From positions 8,638,105 through 8,702,104 of the forward strand of contig JAJEKV010000051.1 of assembly GCA_021234155.1 (NCBI GenBank): a DNA stretch of 64,000 nt. The letters run 5' to 3'. This DNA comes from Isoetes taiwanensis (lineage: Eukaryota > Streptophyta > Lycopodiopsida > Isoetales > Isoetaceae). The position numbers were made by a program, and so were the translations under genes. The notes below the pieces were generated by a model. That model was not told the DNA's origin. It was given only the letters and a program-made list of their open reading frames with translations, and did no database searches. Positions 33,085-44,734 of this stretch are shown piece by piece (the first letter of the stretch is position 1; each line of letters begins with the position of its first letter).

Positions 33085-33228
33085 GTTGATGAGTAAAAGC
33101 ATCAAGACTTCCCAATCTTTCTTTCCCCGCCTCTTTAAGCAATGTAGCTTAGTCTACATTCTAAGCTCCATTGTTCAAAGAGGCGTGAAAGCAAGATTTG
33201 GGAATGCGCGATGCTTTCACTCTGATGT
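33085..33228. ncRNA. Long foldback, possible small-RNA precursor or inverted-repeat relic (copy 2)
   Basis: Arms of about 65-70 nt pair at roughly three quarters of positions around the loop TCTACATT (about 33153). Segments include GTAAAAGCATC with GATGCTTTCAC, CCCAATCTTTCTTTCC with GAAAGCAAGATTTGGG, and CGCCTCTTTAAGCAATG with CATTGTTCAAAGAGGCG. Length, loop size and mismatch pattern fit a plant miRNA-type precursor, but decayed inverted-repeat transposons look the same. No identity to a known miRNA could be established by eye. Confidence 0.45.
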
Positions 33229-33865
33229 TCCTTGATGCAGCTGATGATTCTTGCCATGCTATACGCCACTATGTATGGACAATATAGTTGATCGTGGGCC
33301 TTGTGAACCTTCTTTAACCACTGCATCCTCTAAACCGATCCGTGATTGTTCCAGAATGATTACTTTGGAGCAAAATTCTATAGTACGCGAAGGAGAAACT
33401 AAAACGGAAGTCAATAGGGTGCAGTGGTTGCAAAGGGAGGTTCTCAAGGCACTAAGGTCGAATGTTAAATCTGAATATCACATGTGGATCATGTATCTTG
33501 TGAACCCTCTTCTGGATCAGGTTCGTCTCAACTGGCCCATGGCTATTTGGCCCCTTGGCATGCGTAGATTACTTCCCATCAGCAAGATTCTGTGGCATGC
33601 GACGGGGCAAGTAGCAACGGGAGTCAAGAATTCTGATCCAGAGAGGGTCCTCAAGGTACTTAGGTCGACTGAGGTTATAGTAATGATCAGTAGAAGATTC
33701 TCAAAGCACGTAGGTCGAATGTTGAACCCGAATTACATGAAAACGACAAAAACTAATATACATGAAACATGGAATACGGTAACAATTTGTTAAAATGACA
33801 AAAACTTATGACAAAAACTTTACTTTTTTATTAATAGTGCCAAAACGGTTACAATAGTTTGAAGA
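33229..33865 (+). other. Open frame of unknown nature with a repeated motif
   Basis: A 180-codon frame at 33251-33793 includes VQWLQREVLKALRSNVKSEY. It contains three imperfect copies of TTCTCAARGCACKWAGGTCG-like sequence (about 33437, 33645, 33697). I recognise no domain, so it may be non-coding repeat DNA. Confidence 0.25.
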
Positions 33866-33869
33866 ACTT

Positions 33870-36376
33870 TCTAGGCAGCACCATCTTCATCAGTTTCATC
33901 GTCTGGAGTTCCATCCTCTTCTGCCTGCTGGCCTAGATTCAACCTTCTATGGCCCTTTCTCTTACTACAACGTCCTCGAGATATGTTTCTTCTGACATGT
34001 TGTCTGTTTATCAGGGTAATTGGCATTGGAGAGTCCGCTGGATTACATATAGTTAAGTCCTCAAACGGAACTCCAGTATTACTTGGACCTGGCCTTTCTG
34101 TATCAGACTCCTCCTCAGTATCTTCGCTGTTGTCTGACTCGTCCGAGAGCATGTTTTGATCGAAATCATCTTCGGCATCAACAAAATAGGTACGCTGAAT
34201 GTCTTCGTCAACATGGTTAGCAGCATTTATTGCAAGTAGCCCATCCTCACTGTCTAGCTATCCTCTTCCACTTCGGAATCTGCATCCATGAAAGGAAACT
34301 GTAGCTTATCGACTGCGGCTGCACCACTGTTGCGATTCAAGAGCCGCCAGTTTGAGAAGTTATATACAAGTTTGTCAGCCTTCTTATGCCACAGGCAATT
34401 TCGTGTGACACTGTGTATGTACTTATAGGCACCCTAATTCCTCTCACTTGCACTATTGGAGGATACCAAGGAGAGGATAGTCACTGCGCCTGTAATGTAT
34501 CAGTAACTTGTCTGTGGGCTTGTCATCATGCATAGGATTCCATATTGGCTCCTTTTTATGACTCTCCAACACGTCGTGAAGCTCTTCATCTGCCCACCTT
34601 CCACTCAAGTTTTGGTACTCGGTTAACTCGGCAATGAAAAGCTTGTAGTCCGAGCTATTAGGATAGTACAGTTTTGCAACCTTCTTCAACGAACCCATAA
34701 CTTCCTGTATGTTGGTCCATATCATGGTTGTGCGGGTCTAAGGCATGTGCGGCACCATGAAGGTCATTGTACGACTTCTTCCATCGTACAATGAAGTCCC
34801 TGAGCAGTGTTGCATGTTTGGCATTGTCAAAAAGCGCATTGGGCCTGTCACGTTCTAAAAACGATTGAATTGAGTGCCAACACCTCCAGACCTTACCAGT
34901 GCTTCCTCCGAAGAATCAAGGGTTTTGATGGCATGACAAACAGGTTGCATGCACCTCACAACATTCGTTATGCCTTTCCAAAACGACTCCCGCCCAAGCA
35001 TTTCTCGAAGGGCTGCGGCTTGCTGCCAGTGTTTGGATGCATTTTTGCCCTTCTGCCTTCTCTCCCATTCAAAGAAGTCTATATGATTGAAGGTCGAGAT
35101 AATTGGGCCACAACACCTAAGCACTTTTTCAAGACAAATGTAATTGGAACCAAATTGGGTCTAGCCAGGATTCATGAGTGCTAGGGCCTTCTGACGCAAT
35201 GTCTTATATATGGCATAAATTGCCGGCTTTTTTGTGATGAACTTTACAAGGCGATGCGGTTTTTGAATGGGATTTTTGAACCAAGTGTGCTGTGAGAACT
35301 AATCCTTAAGCAACAGGTTTAGACAATGGCATTGGCAGCTGGTAGCGTGCAATCTTAGAAATTCGGACTTTTAACAATTCACCCGCTAACTTACAATTAG
35401 ACGCATTATCCATTACAACCTGAAATATTCTCTTCGATCCAAAACTCTCTATCACAGCCTCTATTTTCTAAAAAATCCAATCTCCTATCATTTGGTCAGT
35501 TTTAGTTTCCACGGTCTTCAAAAATACTTCGCCGCCTGGATACACGATCATGAAGTTTATAAGGTGGTCCTTGTTTACATTGCTCCAACCATCAGTCACT
35601 AGTGAAGCCGGCCTGGCTTCAGTAACACGACACAACTTCATCTCCACCCTCTTTCCCATATATTTCATCGACCATTTTATTATTGGCATGCTTGTATGAA
35701 GGCAACCTGAAAGCCGACCCTTCTTTGGCAACTTCTTGGAAGGCTTCTTTTATTGCTTTGTGTTTCAAGACATGTGGAGACAATCCGGCATATAAAAATG
35801 CATCTAGAACCTTCAATTGTGTCTTCTTCAGTTGCTCTGATATTAAACACTGGTCAATCCTCTGTTGCTTAGTCTATCTTTCCACTATTTTAATTGTCTC
35901 TGCCATTCTTTTTTCGCTCGTGCTTATACGTATTGACCCTAATCCACCCTCTGGTTGGTACATCGGCACTGCAGGAGGGGTGGTGTAATTAACCTCTTCT
36001 GGTTGGCACGGTCCTTGACTATCCCTTAGCTGTGTTTTTCTGCTGATGTTCTTCTTCGAGACAACACTTCAATTGCATCCTGTCGTAGGTCGGCATATGC
36101 AGTACAAGTTTGCACTCCAATTTTAGAGTTCCGTAAAATATAAGCTCGAATTCTTGTCGCATATCCATTTATTGACGTGTACCCACAAAACACACATTGC
36201 CACTCGTTCTGACCAATCTTCACAAATCCCCACTCTGGACCTCTCCTTTGACCACCAGTATTTTGACACACCTTCCACGTGCTGCTGCAACCCCGTGGCT
36301 CTGCCATGACCATGCGTAGCTCCCCCACCCCTAGATGATGATACATGACCACCGGCACCGCCTGATGTAGATGCAT
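33870..36376 (-). pseudogene. Decayed hAT transposase (BED, DUF659, dimerisation region)
   Basis: Reading from 36376, the N-terminus has a BED zinc finger (WGFVKIGQNEWQCVFCGYTS). A DUF659-type transposase core follows at 35990-35400, with LPSYKHANNKMVDEIYGK, ASLVTDGWSNVNKDHLINF, TKTDQMIGDW and, across a frame change, VVMDNASNCK. The 34725-34300 segment has EVMGSLKKVAKLYYPNSSDY and NWRLLNRNSG, from the region leading to the hATC dimerisation domain. An acidic tail ends at 33871. Stops and frameshifts break the reading in several places, so it cannot make a transposase. Element termini were not identified with confidence. Confidence 0.75.
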
Positions 36377-36775
36377 GACCAGCTATGATTCCTGCTGCTA
36401 TCTAAAATTACTATCTCTACTCTTCTATTCTAACTCCTTAATCGTCCAAACTAAAGGCCGACGTGTATATGTGCGACGGAGCAAGCACACTACGCATATG
36501 TTACATCGACGTTTCGTTCGAGCGTAAGGAGAGAAGGACAAGAACCTATAGTTCTCTAAGGAACAGGGTAGGAACCCAAGGTCGAAAAACTCTGGGAAGG
36601 AATAATCTCACTTCACATATTCCGGCGTCAGGCCCCAAATACAAAACCCACACCTCAAAGGCTGACCGTTTCCCAAGGAGTATGATGACTCAACCTGGTA
36701 GTCAACGTCTGAGGTGAATTCTAAGGCTAAACACGTTTTTCTTATATATAATAATACACCTGCTCAAAACAGACC

Positions 36776-37085
36776 AAACAGTGGCGCAAAAACTTTTTTT
36801 CCCTTAACAAAATGCCCTAAATTGCTTTGCAATTTTTCGCGTAAGTGAAACAACTGTTTCGTTAAAGTTCAAAAATTTTCGCGTAAGCGAAACTTCTGTT
36901 TTGCTTATGCGAATGCGAAAGCGAAACTGAAGTTTCGCTTATGCAAAAATGTTTTCCTTTAAGCGAAACTGAATTTTTGCTTATGCGAACATTTCTGCAC
37001 TTCGTGTAAGCGAAACTTCAGTTTCGCGTTGCTTACGCGAAAATGTTTACGCGGTTGTTTCGTTTACACGAAAATTTTTCGGTGC
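36776..37085. repeat. Cluster of GCGAAAC / GTTTCGC inverted motifs
   Basis: Between 36836 and 37080 the heptamer-like motif TAAGCGAAAC and its complement GTTTCGCTTA occur about a dozen times in alternating orientation, giving overlapping hairpins (for example GCGTAAGCGAAACTTC facing a GTTTCGCTTATGC). It lies upstream of the hAT transposase, next to CAGTGGCGCAAAAA at 36779, which could be a hAT-type terminus. Subterminal transposase-binding repeats are one reading. Confidence 0.6.
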
Positions 37086-37549
37086 TGGAAATGTATTTTT
37101 GACGTATTATACTTCAAATTTGTGCCGTATCTTTCGAATAATATATAATGCGTCTAAAATGTATACAGTATTGAACCTATCCCTGATTGCTTGCATGGAT
37201 CAGCTGCTAGAGCTATGGCGCAATGGCAAATGGATTGAGGAGTGGCTTTTATGCTAATAATTGCCTTGATGCTGAGAATATTGCAAGAAGAACACTTTAG
37301 CAAAATCGTGTGTTTGATCCAACTTCCCCTGTTGTTCTTCTTCTGTATCAACTTTTTGTTTGTATTACTCTGTTTGTTGGGCATTTTCTATGTTGCATGT
37401 ATTTATGTTGATTGATGGATGTTCTATATCATAGGGTTGTGATGCATCAAAACTATTGCATTCTTTAAAATTTGTCAAAGCAGAGACTGAATCTGAGACG
37501 AACTTCTTCATTAGGCGTCTAAATTACATTGATATTATTAAGGCTGCAA

Positions 37550-37745
37550 TTGAGAGTGTCCTAATATTGTATCATGTCAAAAGAATCAGTGGGTTCATCT
37601 ATGTAGAAACTAAGTAGATGCCATTCGTGATGCTGCCACTTATTTTGAGCATGGCCGTCGCAAGACTATAACTGCTGTGGATGTGGTTTACTCTTTCAAG
37701 AAACAGGGCAGGGCTCTTTATGAATTTGGAGGTTACATAAAGACG
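37550..37745 (+). pseudogene. Histone H4 pseudogene fragment
   Basis: Across one frame change the plus strand reads [13 protein letters not shown], then directly [20 protein letters not shown] and [20 protein letters not shown]. These match the middle and C-terminal end of histone H4 (GLIYEETR, then NVIRDAVTYTEHARRKTV and the MDVVYALKRQGRTLYGFGG end). A block of about eight residues between the two segments is deleted and a stop (TAG) sits at the join. The normal stop is replaced by read-through. Confidence 0.8.
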
Positions 37746-39279
37746 CAAGATCGTGCGTCTGGTAAGAAATTGATTCTAGGACTACACCACCTACTTTCAA
37801 TATAACGGCCGCTGCATTGTCTTTTCCCTTTGATGGCCGACCTGCCTTCAGTTATGCCCGACAGACTATAGCAAAAGAGAAAGTGCTTGATCTACTACTC
37901 CCATCCTTGTTTCCTGAGCAATACAAATAAGTATCTTCACTGCACCAGCATGTAAGCTTTCTTCGATTTTCGTGTATCATTGAGAAATTAAACATATCTA
38001 CTATAGATTTACGACGTTCCATCTTTCCTTTTTTCTGGGAGTTCCACTTCTTACCAATTCAACTAAAGGGTTTGTTGCACCCGTAGAGCCTTAGATGACA
38101 GGATAAATAGAGTTGCAGCTGCATTTTGCTTTGTTTCTGAAATGCCATTGTTAAGGTTGTCCAATAAGAAATTTACTGCACCTGATTGACTAATTCTAAT
38201 ATTGTTGTCTTTGTTAAGGTCCTCCGTGAAGTTGATCTAGTATTCCCATCCTTGGTTCCTGCGCAATACAAATAAGTATCTTCACTGCACCAACATGTAT
38301 AAGCTTTCCTCAATTTTCATGTATCATTGAGAAATTAAATATACCTACTGTAGATTTACGGCGTTCCATCTTTTTTTTTTTTTTTTTTTTTTTTTTTGGG
38401 AACAGGCTTAGCAAAGCAGTGACAAAAACTTCTTTAACACCAGGATCTTTAGATTGAGCAAATTGATCAGATGTTCAATTGCTCCTGAAGCTCTTTCCAT
38501 TGATTTTTTCCTGGCAAGAATTCCCAGGAGCTTCTTTCTATAAAGACACAGAGCTAGACTGAAGCATTTCTACCAGGTGGCTTAGGTCCTCATTATCATA
38601 AACTTTCAAGTGTGTATCCAGGTCAGGAACGTGCTTTGGTTCTCCATCCATCAGCAAAGTTCATGTAAGTTAGACAAATAACGTCTCTCATGGCATAAAT
38701 TCTTAACGTGCATGCACAAATTGAAAGATGTGCTTTGTTGTCGAGAAATCCTGGAGAAATTGTGCCAGGCAGTAAATTGAAAGATGTGCTTTGTTGCTGG
38801 TAAAATCTGAAAGAAAATGTACACAGGCGGTAAATAGGTAATTACCTTTATCAATGTCAATGACGCTTATTCTATAATATTTGAGTAATCTCTTTCCTGT
38901 AATAATACTGCAACATGCAACAGGATGTTGGAAGGAATACGACATTGTGGCTGTAAGCATGAATAAGAATGATTGTACATTATAAATGATACATGATATT
39001 ATATATTGTAAATGATACATGACAGCTTAGGCAGGTCTATTTATACTTTCAACGCTCTACATAGATGAGCTTCCATGGCAATAGTGATCCGTACTCCTTA
39101 TCCTTTGTCTTCAATCATAAATCCAGGATAATGAGAGATTATCAATTATGCTATTACCATGGCTATAACTGTGTATTTAGATTGTTTTCATTACAAATGT
39201 TCTACAAAGTTTCTACTAACTCAAAGCATTCATATGCTTTGATATATTCATAGAGATCAGAACATACCAATTCTACCAT
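37746..39279. other. Interval with a direct repeat and a poly-T run
   Basis: A direct repeat at about 37905-38035 and 38245-38375 shares CAATACAAATAAGTATCTTC, then CACTGCACCA and TGTATCATTGAGAAATTAAA. The second copy ends in a run of about 25 T at 38371-38397. A small duplication (ATTGAAAGATGTGCTTTGTT) is at 38721 and 38777. No genes seen. Confidence 0.55.
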
Positions 39280-39880
39280 CACTACTATAAAAATAGGCAT
39301 AAATGGCACGAAGAAATGGTATAATTTCTTGAATTTGCCATTTGTATCATTGTAATTGGCACATCAAAATACATGACAAATATGTGCCATTTAAATGACA
39401 ATTACATTGCCATTATTGACCTTATAAATAGCACATAAATTAGTGTCAAGCATGTGCCATTTAAGTGTGGTCTATGTTTTGCCATTTTAACATGCATAAA
39501 TGGCAAAGCAATAAGTGTCAAGTAAGTGCCCCGTAAGTGCCACATGTTTGTGCCATTTGCGTGCCAACAAATGTCACCTGTTTGAGTGACTTGAATGTGC
39601 CATTTATATGCGGGCTTATTTTTGCCATTTTGAGTGACGTAAATGGCAAAGTAATAAGTGACACATAAGTGCCGCGTCTTTGTGCCATTTGCATACGAAC
39701 AAATGACTCTTGTCTAAGTGACTTCTATTTTCCATTTAGGTGTGATGGAACTTTTGCCATTTGTCTAACACAAATGTCATATATACAAATGTTATCTAAT
39801 CATATATGCAATATGCTTGTGATTTAAGTGTGACTATAAACACTCCATCCATTATGATATAGTGCTATAGCAAAAAAATA
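39280..39880 (+). mobile_element. CACTA-like transposon terminus, interrupted
   Basis: CACTACTATAAAAATAGGCA begins at 39280, followed by some 15-20 copies of TGCCATTT or AAATGGCA over 500 bp. CACTA elements begin with CACTA and carry such subterminal motif arrays. The array includes two longer near-repeats with AATGGCAAAGYAATAAGTG at 39490 and 39640. The element runs into the simple-repeat tail of a LINE at 39880. I found no matching TAGTG end in the window. Confidence 0.5.
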
Positions 39881-42800
39881 GAATAGAATAGAATAGAATA
39901 GGTTTTTAGCGTCCACGGAGACCAATTGGCCTATGGGACCCAAATAAAAAGAGAGCAGCAAGCGTATTACTGACAGGATTAAAAAACCCCCACCCCGAAG
40001 GGTTTTCGAGGGAAAAACCTTAGCAGTAATAAGCATGCTGGCAAACTGTATAATTGCATAGGACAGTTCAAGACCGTCCCGTAGGACACAAACGAGTCCG
40101 TGCATCCATAACCTCCTGGAGGTATGACCCCAACAAACCCACTGACGCTGTAGTCAATAACCGATGCAACGGCTGGCCAGGCACTAGTAGTCGAACATAC
40201 CTCTCTCGGATATGGGAAAATGCCGGGCAGATCTGGAGGGTATGACATTCATCCTCAATCGCGCCCTGTGGCAACACCGCAAAGCCTTTGCTCTCGTGCT
40301 TCCCGGAGCCCAACGCCTGCTTCAATGCGGGGCGATGTGCACCCGCGCGAATGGAAGCTATAAGTCGGGCCTTTGCTTCTTCATGGGCACCGGGTGTACA
40401 AGTATCGGTGTGGGCCTCTTGTGAGCCTAGGATTGACTTGCTGGCGATAGTGTGCCAACTTAACGTCGCGGCCGAGCCTCTGCATCCCGTGAGCTTGCGA
40501 AGGAAAGTAGCATCTAGGTACGGTTTAAGTGCCTCGCAATCTTTCTTTGTCCCGACACGGACGCATCACGTTTGCCCTTGCGCCAAAATGAGAGAACCAC
40601 CGAGCTTGCTTATCTTTCCAGCCAGGATTTCGGGCATTGGGGACCCATCAATCGTGGCCAAAGCAAGATGGGGCAAGCGTGTATCGCCCATAGCGACCAC
40701 CTTCCGAAGTAAACGATATGGCGTTCCAATGCAGCCCGAAGGGGTAGAAAGCCCGTCTCACGGAGTAGGATCTGTGCGGGCTCGTGGACTTCACCCCGTG
40801 GCCCGTGGCAAGAAGGCCTTCTCTTTTGCCGAGGTCATTCCAAAGCCGAGGGATATCACCGGACCCCACACTACGCCCCATACAAAAGGACCGCTCAACC
40901 AAGGCCCGAAACAAATGTGACTGGTGGCCCCAGCGCATAACTTTGCCTTGTGGTCGTTGTTCTCGCATGGCATACGCGATTTTTCCAACCCGCCGCGGAC
41001 CCGCAATCGATAGCCGCATCCCAATGGGTGGTAGTTGAGAACTCAATCCCCAAGTACTTGTAGGTCGGAGCCACCTCTACCTCTTGCCCCCGGTAAGTGA
41101 AGGTGGGAAGCCCCGACCGACGGGACAATGCAACTAGCAAAGACCCTAGTTTTGGCCAAGTTAACTTCGCATGCCGCTGAATTGGCAAAAAGTGTCAAGA
41201 GCATCCGGTGTGACGCATCTCCTCCGGAGTATAGGCCATGAGGTTGACATCGCCGGCATATATGAGTTGCCGGATTGTGTGATGCATGAGATGTGCTGGC
41301 GCCTCCATGCTCGTTCGAGCCAATCTTCCAACCGATCAATGTATAGGCCAAAGAGTGTGGGGAGAGGGGGCAACCCCGACGCGACTCCAATGCTACCGAT
41401 TACGGCCGTGATGCTGATGTGATACGGCCCGAGCATGCCTCGTCATGCACCTATATCTTGCATTCTCGCAAGTCCGGGGGTCCCCAAATGCCGCAATTTG
41501 TCCCGAGCTTGTTGCGGGTAATCGTGTCGAACGCTTTTGCAAAATCGGCCAAACAACAATGCACGGTTCTGCGGCGCGATTCTTGCTATCCTCAATCAAT
41601 GTGCGCAGAGTGAAGATATGATCAATGGTGGAATGTCCGGTCCTAAACCTCGCCAGTATAAGAGCTCGCACCTCCGTTTCCTCTGCCCATATTGTCAACA
41701 CCGCTCAAGGATGCCAGATAACAGTTTTGCAAAGAGAGAGCTGACCATAATAGTACGGTAGTTGGCGGGCATTGAGGGTCCCTCGCTTTGTATATGGGCA
41801 CTACTCGCTAGTGGTCCATTCGTGGGAAGCCTTCTCGCAATGCTTTATTGAATAATGCCGTGAGGACAGGCACCGCAAGAGGCCCGGCCCCCCATTTGAA
41901 GTTCTCGCCGCATGCCATCTAAATCTGCCGCCTTCCCATTAGCTAGACGGCCAGTAGGCCCATGATAACATCCCCTTCGTGGATAACCGAGCCATGCCTA
42001 TCTGTGGAGGGACTGGTGCCCGCCCCCGAAGCCGGGTCGTGCACTGCAAGTAAAGTCTTGTACCCATTGCTCCAAGGTGATGTTCCCCGTGGGGTCGCGG
42101 CGGGGCTTGCTCAAGACCCTTCTCCGTAATGTCACGGGGTGCCGGTCCAGAGACCAAACATCCGTCTTTGATGTTCTCATGAGGTATCCGGCCTTCTTGT
42201 TCTTGAGAAAGGAGCGGTATTGACCGATGGCCTCGTGGGGGGAGATGGGATCGATGACTTGCGGAGTGTGCGTTTGAGCTCCCGACACTCATCATCAAAC
42301 CATTTATTGCGGGGAAGGTGGTAGTGCTCGTGGTTCGCCGTGGCTGCCCTCTCCCAAAGCATCTTTCAGCCAGCCGTCGGAAGCGGTGAGTCAGCTCGAT
42401 GATTGCTCTTGAAGTGTGGGGAGTTGCGGCCCGCCCCCGCCAGATCATGCTCAAGCAGTAGGCATAGGTCCCCGCGACGGCCGTAGTCCAGCGCAACCGG
42501 GGCACCCGTGTGTTGAAGCGGCGAGGTGCACGGGAGCCTCCCAATGGAGATGCATGAACAGGGGGGCGGTGGTCGAATCTACTTCCTCGCCCCGAAAGTG
42601 TCCGGGTCCCGATGGAAAAATGAGTAACCAGTGCGAGATCCCGTTCCTCAACCAGCAGATAATCCACCATACTGGAGCCGCCCCCTTGGTTCTCCTGTCT
42701 ACAAGTGTAGCAACTGGAAGACGGCCATTGTGCCAACCCATTACAAATAACCAGGTCAAAGATACTACCCAGCAACAACAACTGCCTGCCATAGCGTGAA

Positions 42801-43041
42801 ATATGGCTGTCATCTGATATCCTTGACCAAGCCACCTCTGCGGGGTTCAACTGCAAGACGTCCTCTGCCAGGGGGTCAAATTTTGGAACCTGCTCAGCTC
42901 CTGTGCGTGCATTAAAGTCGCCAAGCAACATAACCCTGCCCAATTGTTTGTGCTGCTGTATGTCATCATGTAGATCGACATAGGGCTCCAATCGATCCAC
43001 ATCCAAATGAGTGTTATAGAAGTTGCTCTATATAGAAGCAC
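39880..43041 (-). mobile_element. GC-rich LINE (non-LTR retrotransposon), decayed
   Basis: Reading minus, the 5' part has an apurinic endonuclease segment (LGRVMLLGDFNARTG, SMVDYLLVEERD and RFDHRP). The reverse transcriptase follows with NGKAADLDGM (41935), LARFRTGHSTIDHIFTLRTL (41650) and a YAGDVNLMAYTPEE box (41250) in place of FADD. The C-terminal zinc motif contains EDECHTLQICPAFSHIRERY (40240). The 3' end is CTCCGTGGACGCTAAAAACC followed by a (TATTC)n tail at 39880-39901. Many frameshifts are present. The 5' end is probably truncated near 43020. GC content is clearly above the AT-rich flanks. Confidence 0.8.
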
Positions 43042-44734
43042 TCATTCGCTAGTAACTTCACTTTCTCCTTTATTTTATAAGATAGGATATTACAATGCTA
43101 GAACCTTAAAGTTGAATTGAACTGCACTTGTGATGTTCTCCGAACTACAAAAACTAAATACAGGATGTCATCATCGATGATCATAAATTTACTTTACACT
43201 TTCATCGTAAGTACTAGCCCATCTACGAGATGGGTTTCGAAGCACAATAGACCAACCTACATTATGGGGATCATCAAAATAGAAAACCTGCATATATTTA
43301 GATGCATACTTATTATATAAGATTTGATGACATATAATGAGCATATTTAGAGATGGTTTACTTTACCTAGCTTCCAACACACGCTCCTTTGTAACTCAGT
43401 TTTCCCATAGCCTACATATTTGTTATGTAAATGATATAAGTGGCTATGCTCATATTATATTTATTACATATGAAGTAGCTAAGAACAACCAATAAAGATG
43501 ATTTCACAATACCTGGCTTCCAACTGATGCTTCATTGTTGATCATTTTTCTAGCAACCTACGTAGATTATAGGATTATTGATGGTATAGAAAAATGCAAA
43601 AATATATCATAGAGATGTTTTGACATATCTGGCTTCCAACTGAAGCTTCTCTGCTCGTCATCTTTTCCAAAGCCTATTATGTAACGAATTAATGATATAA
43701 GGTAAATAGAAATAATTAATACAGATGTTTTCACATTGTGGCAGAATGATCAGGGTGAAAACTTGCATGTATCTAGCTCTAACATGTATATGATTAGATG
43801 AGCATAGCGTGTCTAGCCTGAGTACTTATCCAAGGGAGTTTTATACATGCATATGATTAGATGCGCATAGAGTGTCTAGATAGGAACTATGGGTGTTGGT
43901 GAGGTGAAGTCTGTCATTGCTATGGGATGGTGGTAGATGTAGCCAACAGCCTATGTGACCTAGGTTCTTATATTGCTTGCAGTGTTATCCCTTATAATGG
44001 ATCCACCAGTGGGGGGTTCTAGACGATGTGCACCTCCATGGCAGATGCTAGGGTGCATGTGGTGGATTCCATATTTGTATTCTTGCCGTCAGTCAGTCTT
44101 TACTTTGTGATCACTTTACTTGATAATGCTTATGCATGTTACTAACACGTGGAGTCATGTGCAGGCTATTTGATAGCTGGCAGGACTACGCGTGTATATA
44201 GTTATCTTGTATTGTAGATTTTTCTCTGCATACATGGCAAGTATATAGTTATCTTGTATTATAGATTTTGTTTGCATATGTGGCTTGCATGCAAGATAGC
44301 CTCGTGGAAGGTAGTGACTTGTTCTGTGTACTCTAATAGTTGAATGTATAAGAAAATTGTGTTTTGTTGCTATTCTGGCATGGAAGCTGTGACAACGTGC
44401 GTCAGCGTGGAGGCACACCTGATACACCAGAACTGCAACAAGAACACAATTAGTGTAACGTGCAGTTTTGGTTAGGGTTAATTCTGGTTGCTCGGTATGG
44501 CTTGTTCTAGCTATGGCGCCTCCAGTTTGCAATGCCGCCTTGCTCCAGCTATAGTTTTGCAATGGCTCCATGCTACAGGTTTGCAATGGCATCCCAATCT
44601 CAGCGATGGCGCCCTCCTTGCAGCTCATGACTTGCTTGCAGATCATGGTTTTCTCACGTTTACCATGTCCAAATCTCCCCAGTGTTTGAAACGATGTTGG
44701 AAAGAGAATTGTAATGCATAGTTTGCCCGCTGGT
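43042..44734. other. Interval with degenerate tandem repeats
   Basis: Three or four copies of a unit of about 120 bp containing TACCTRGCTTCCAACTGAWG and then TTTTCC.AGCCTA lie at 43370-43740. A smaller repeat (ATACATGGCAAGTATATAGT, AGTTATCTTGTATT) is at 44195-44265. A 198-codon minus frame (44155-44751) abuts the gypsy protease break and has no motif I know. Confidence 0.45.

Noticed and set aside
33085-33228. Assignment of the foldback to the miR482/2118 family
   Set aside because: The arm has a loosely similar TTTCTTTCC run, but bases do not match a family consensus well enough by eye; left as unidentified.
40288-40920. 210-codon plus-strand ORF
   Set aside because: It is antisense to the GC-rich LINE reverse transcriptase, whose minus-strand motifs are clear; long shadow frames are expected at this GC content.
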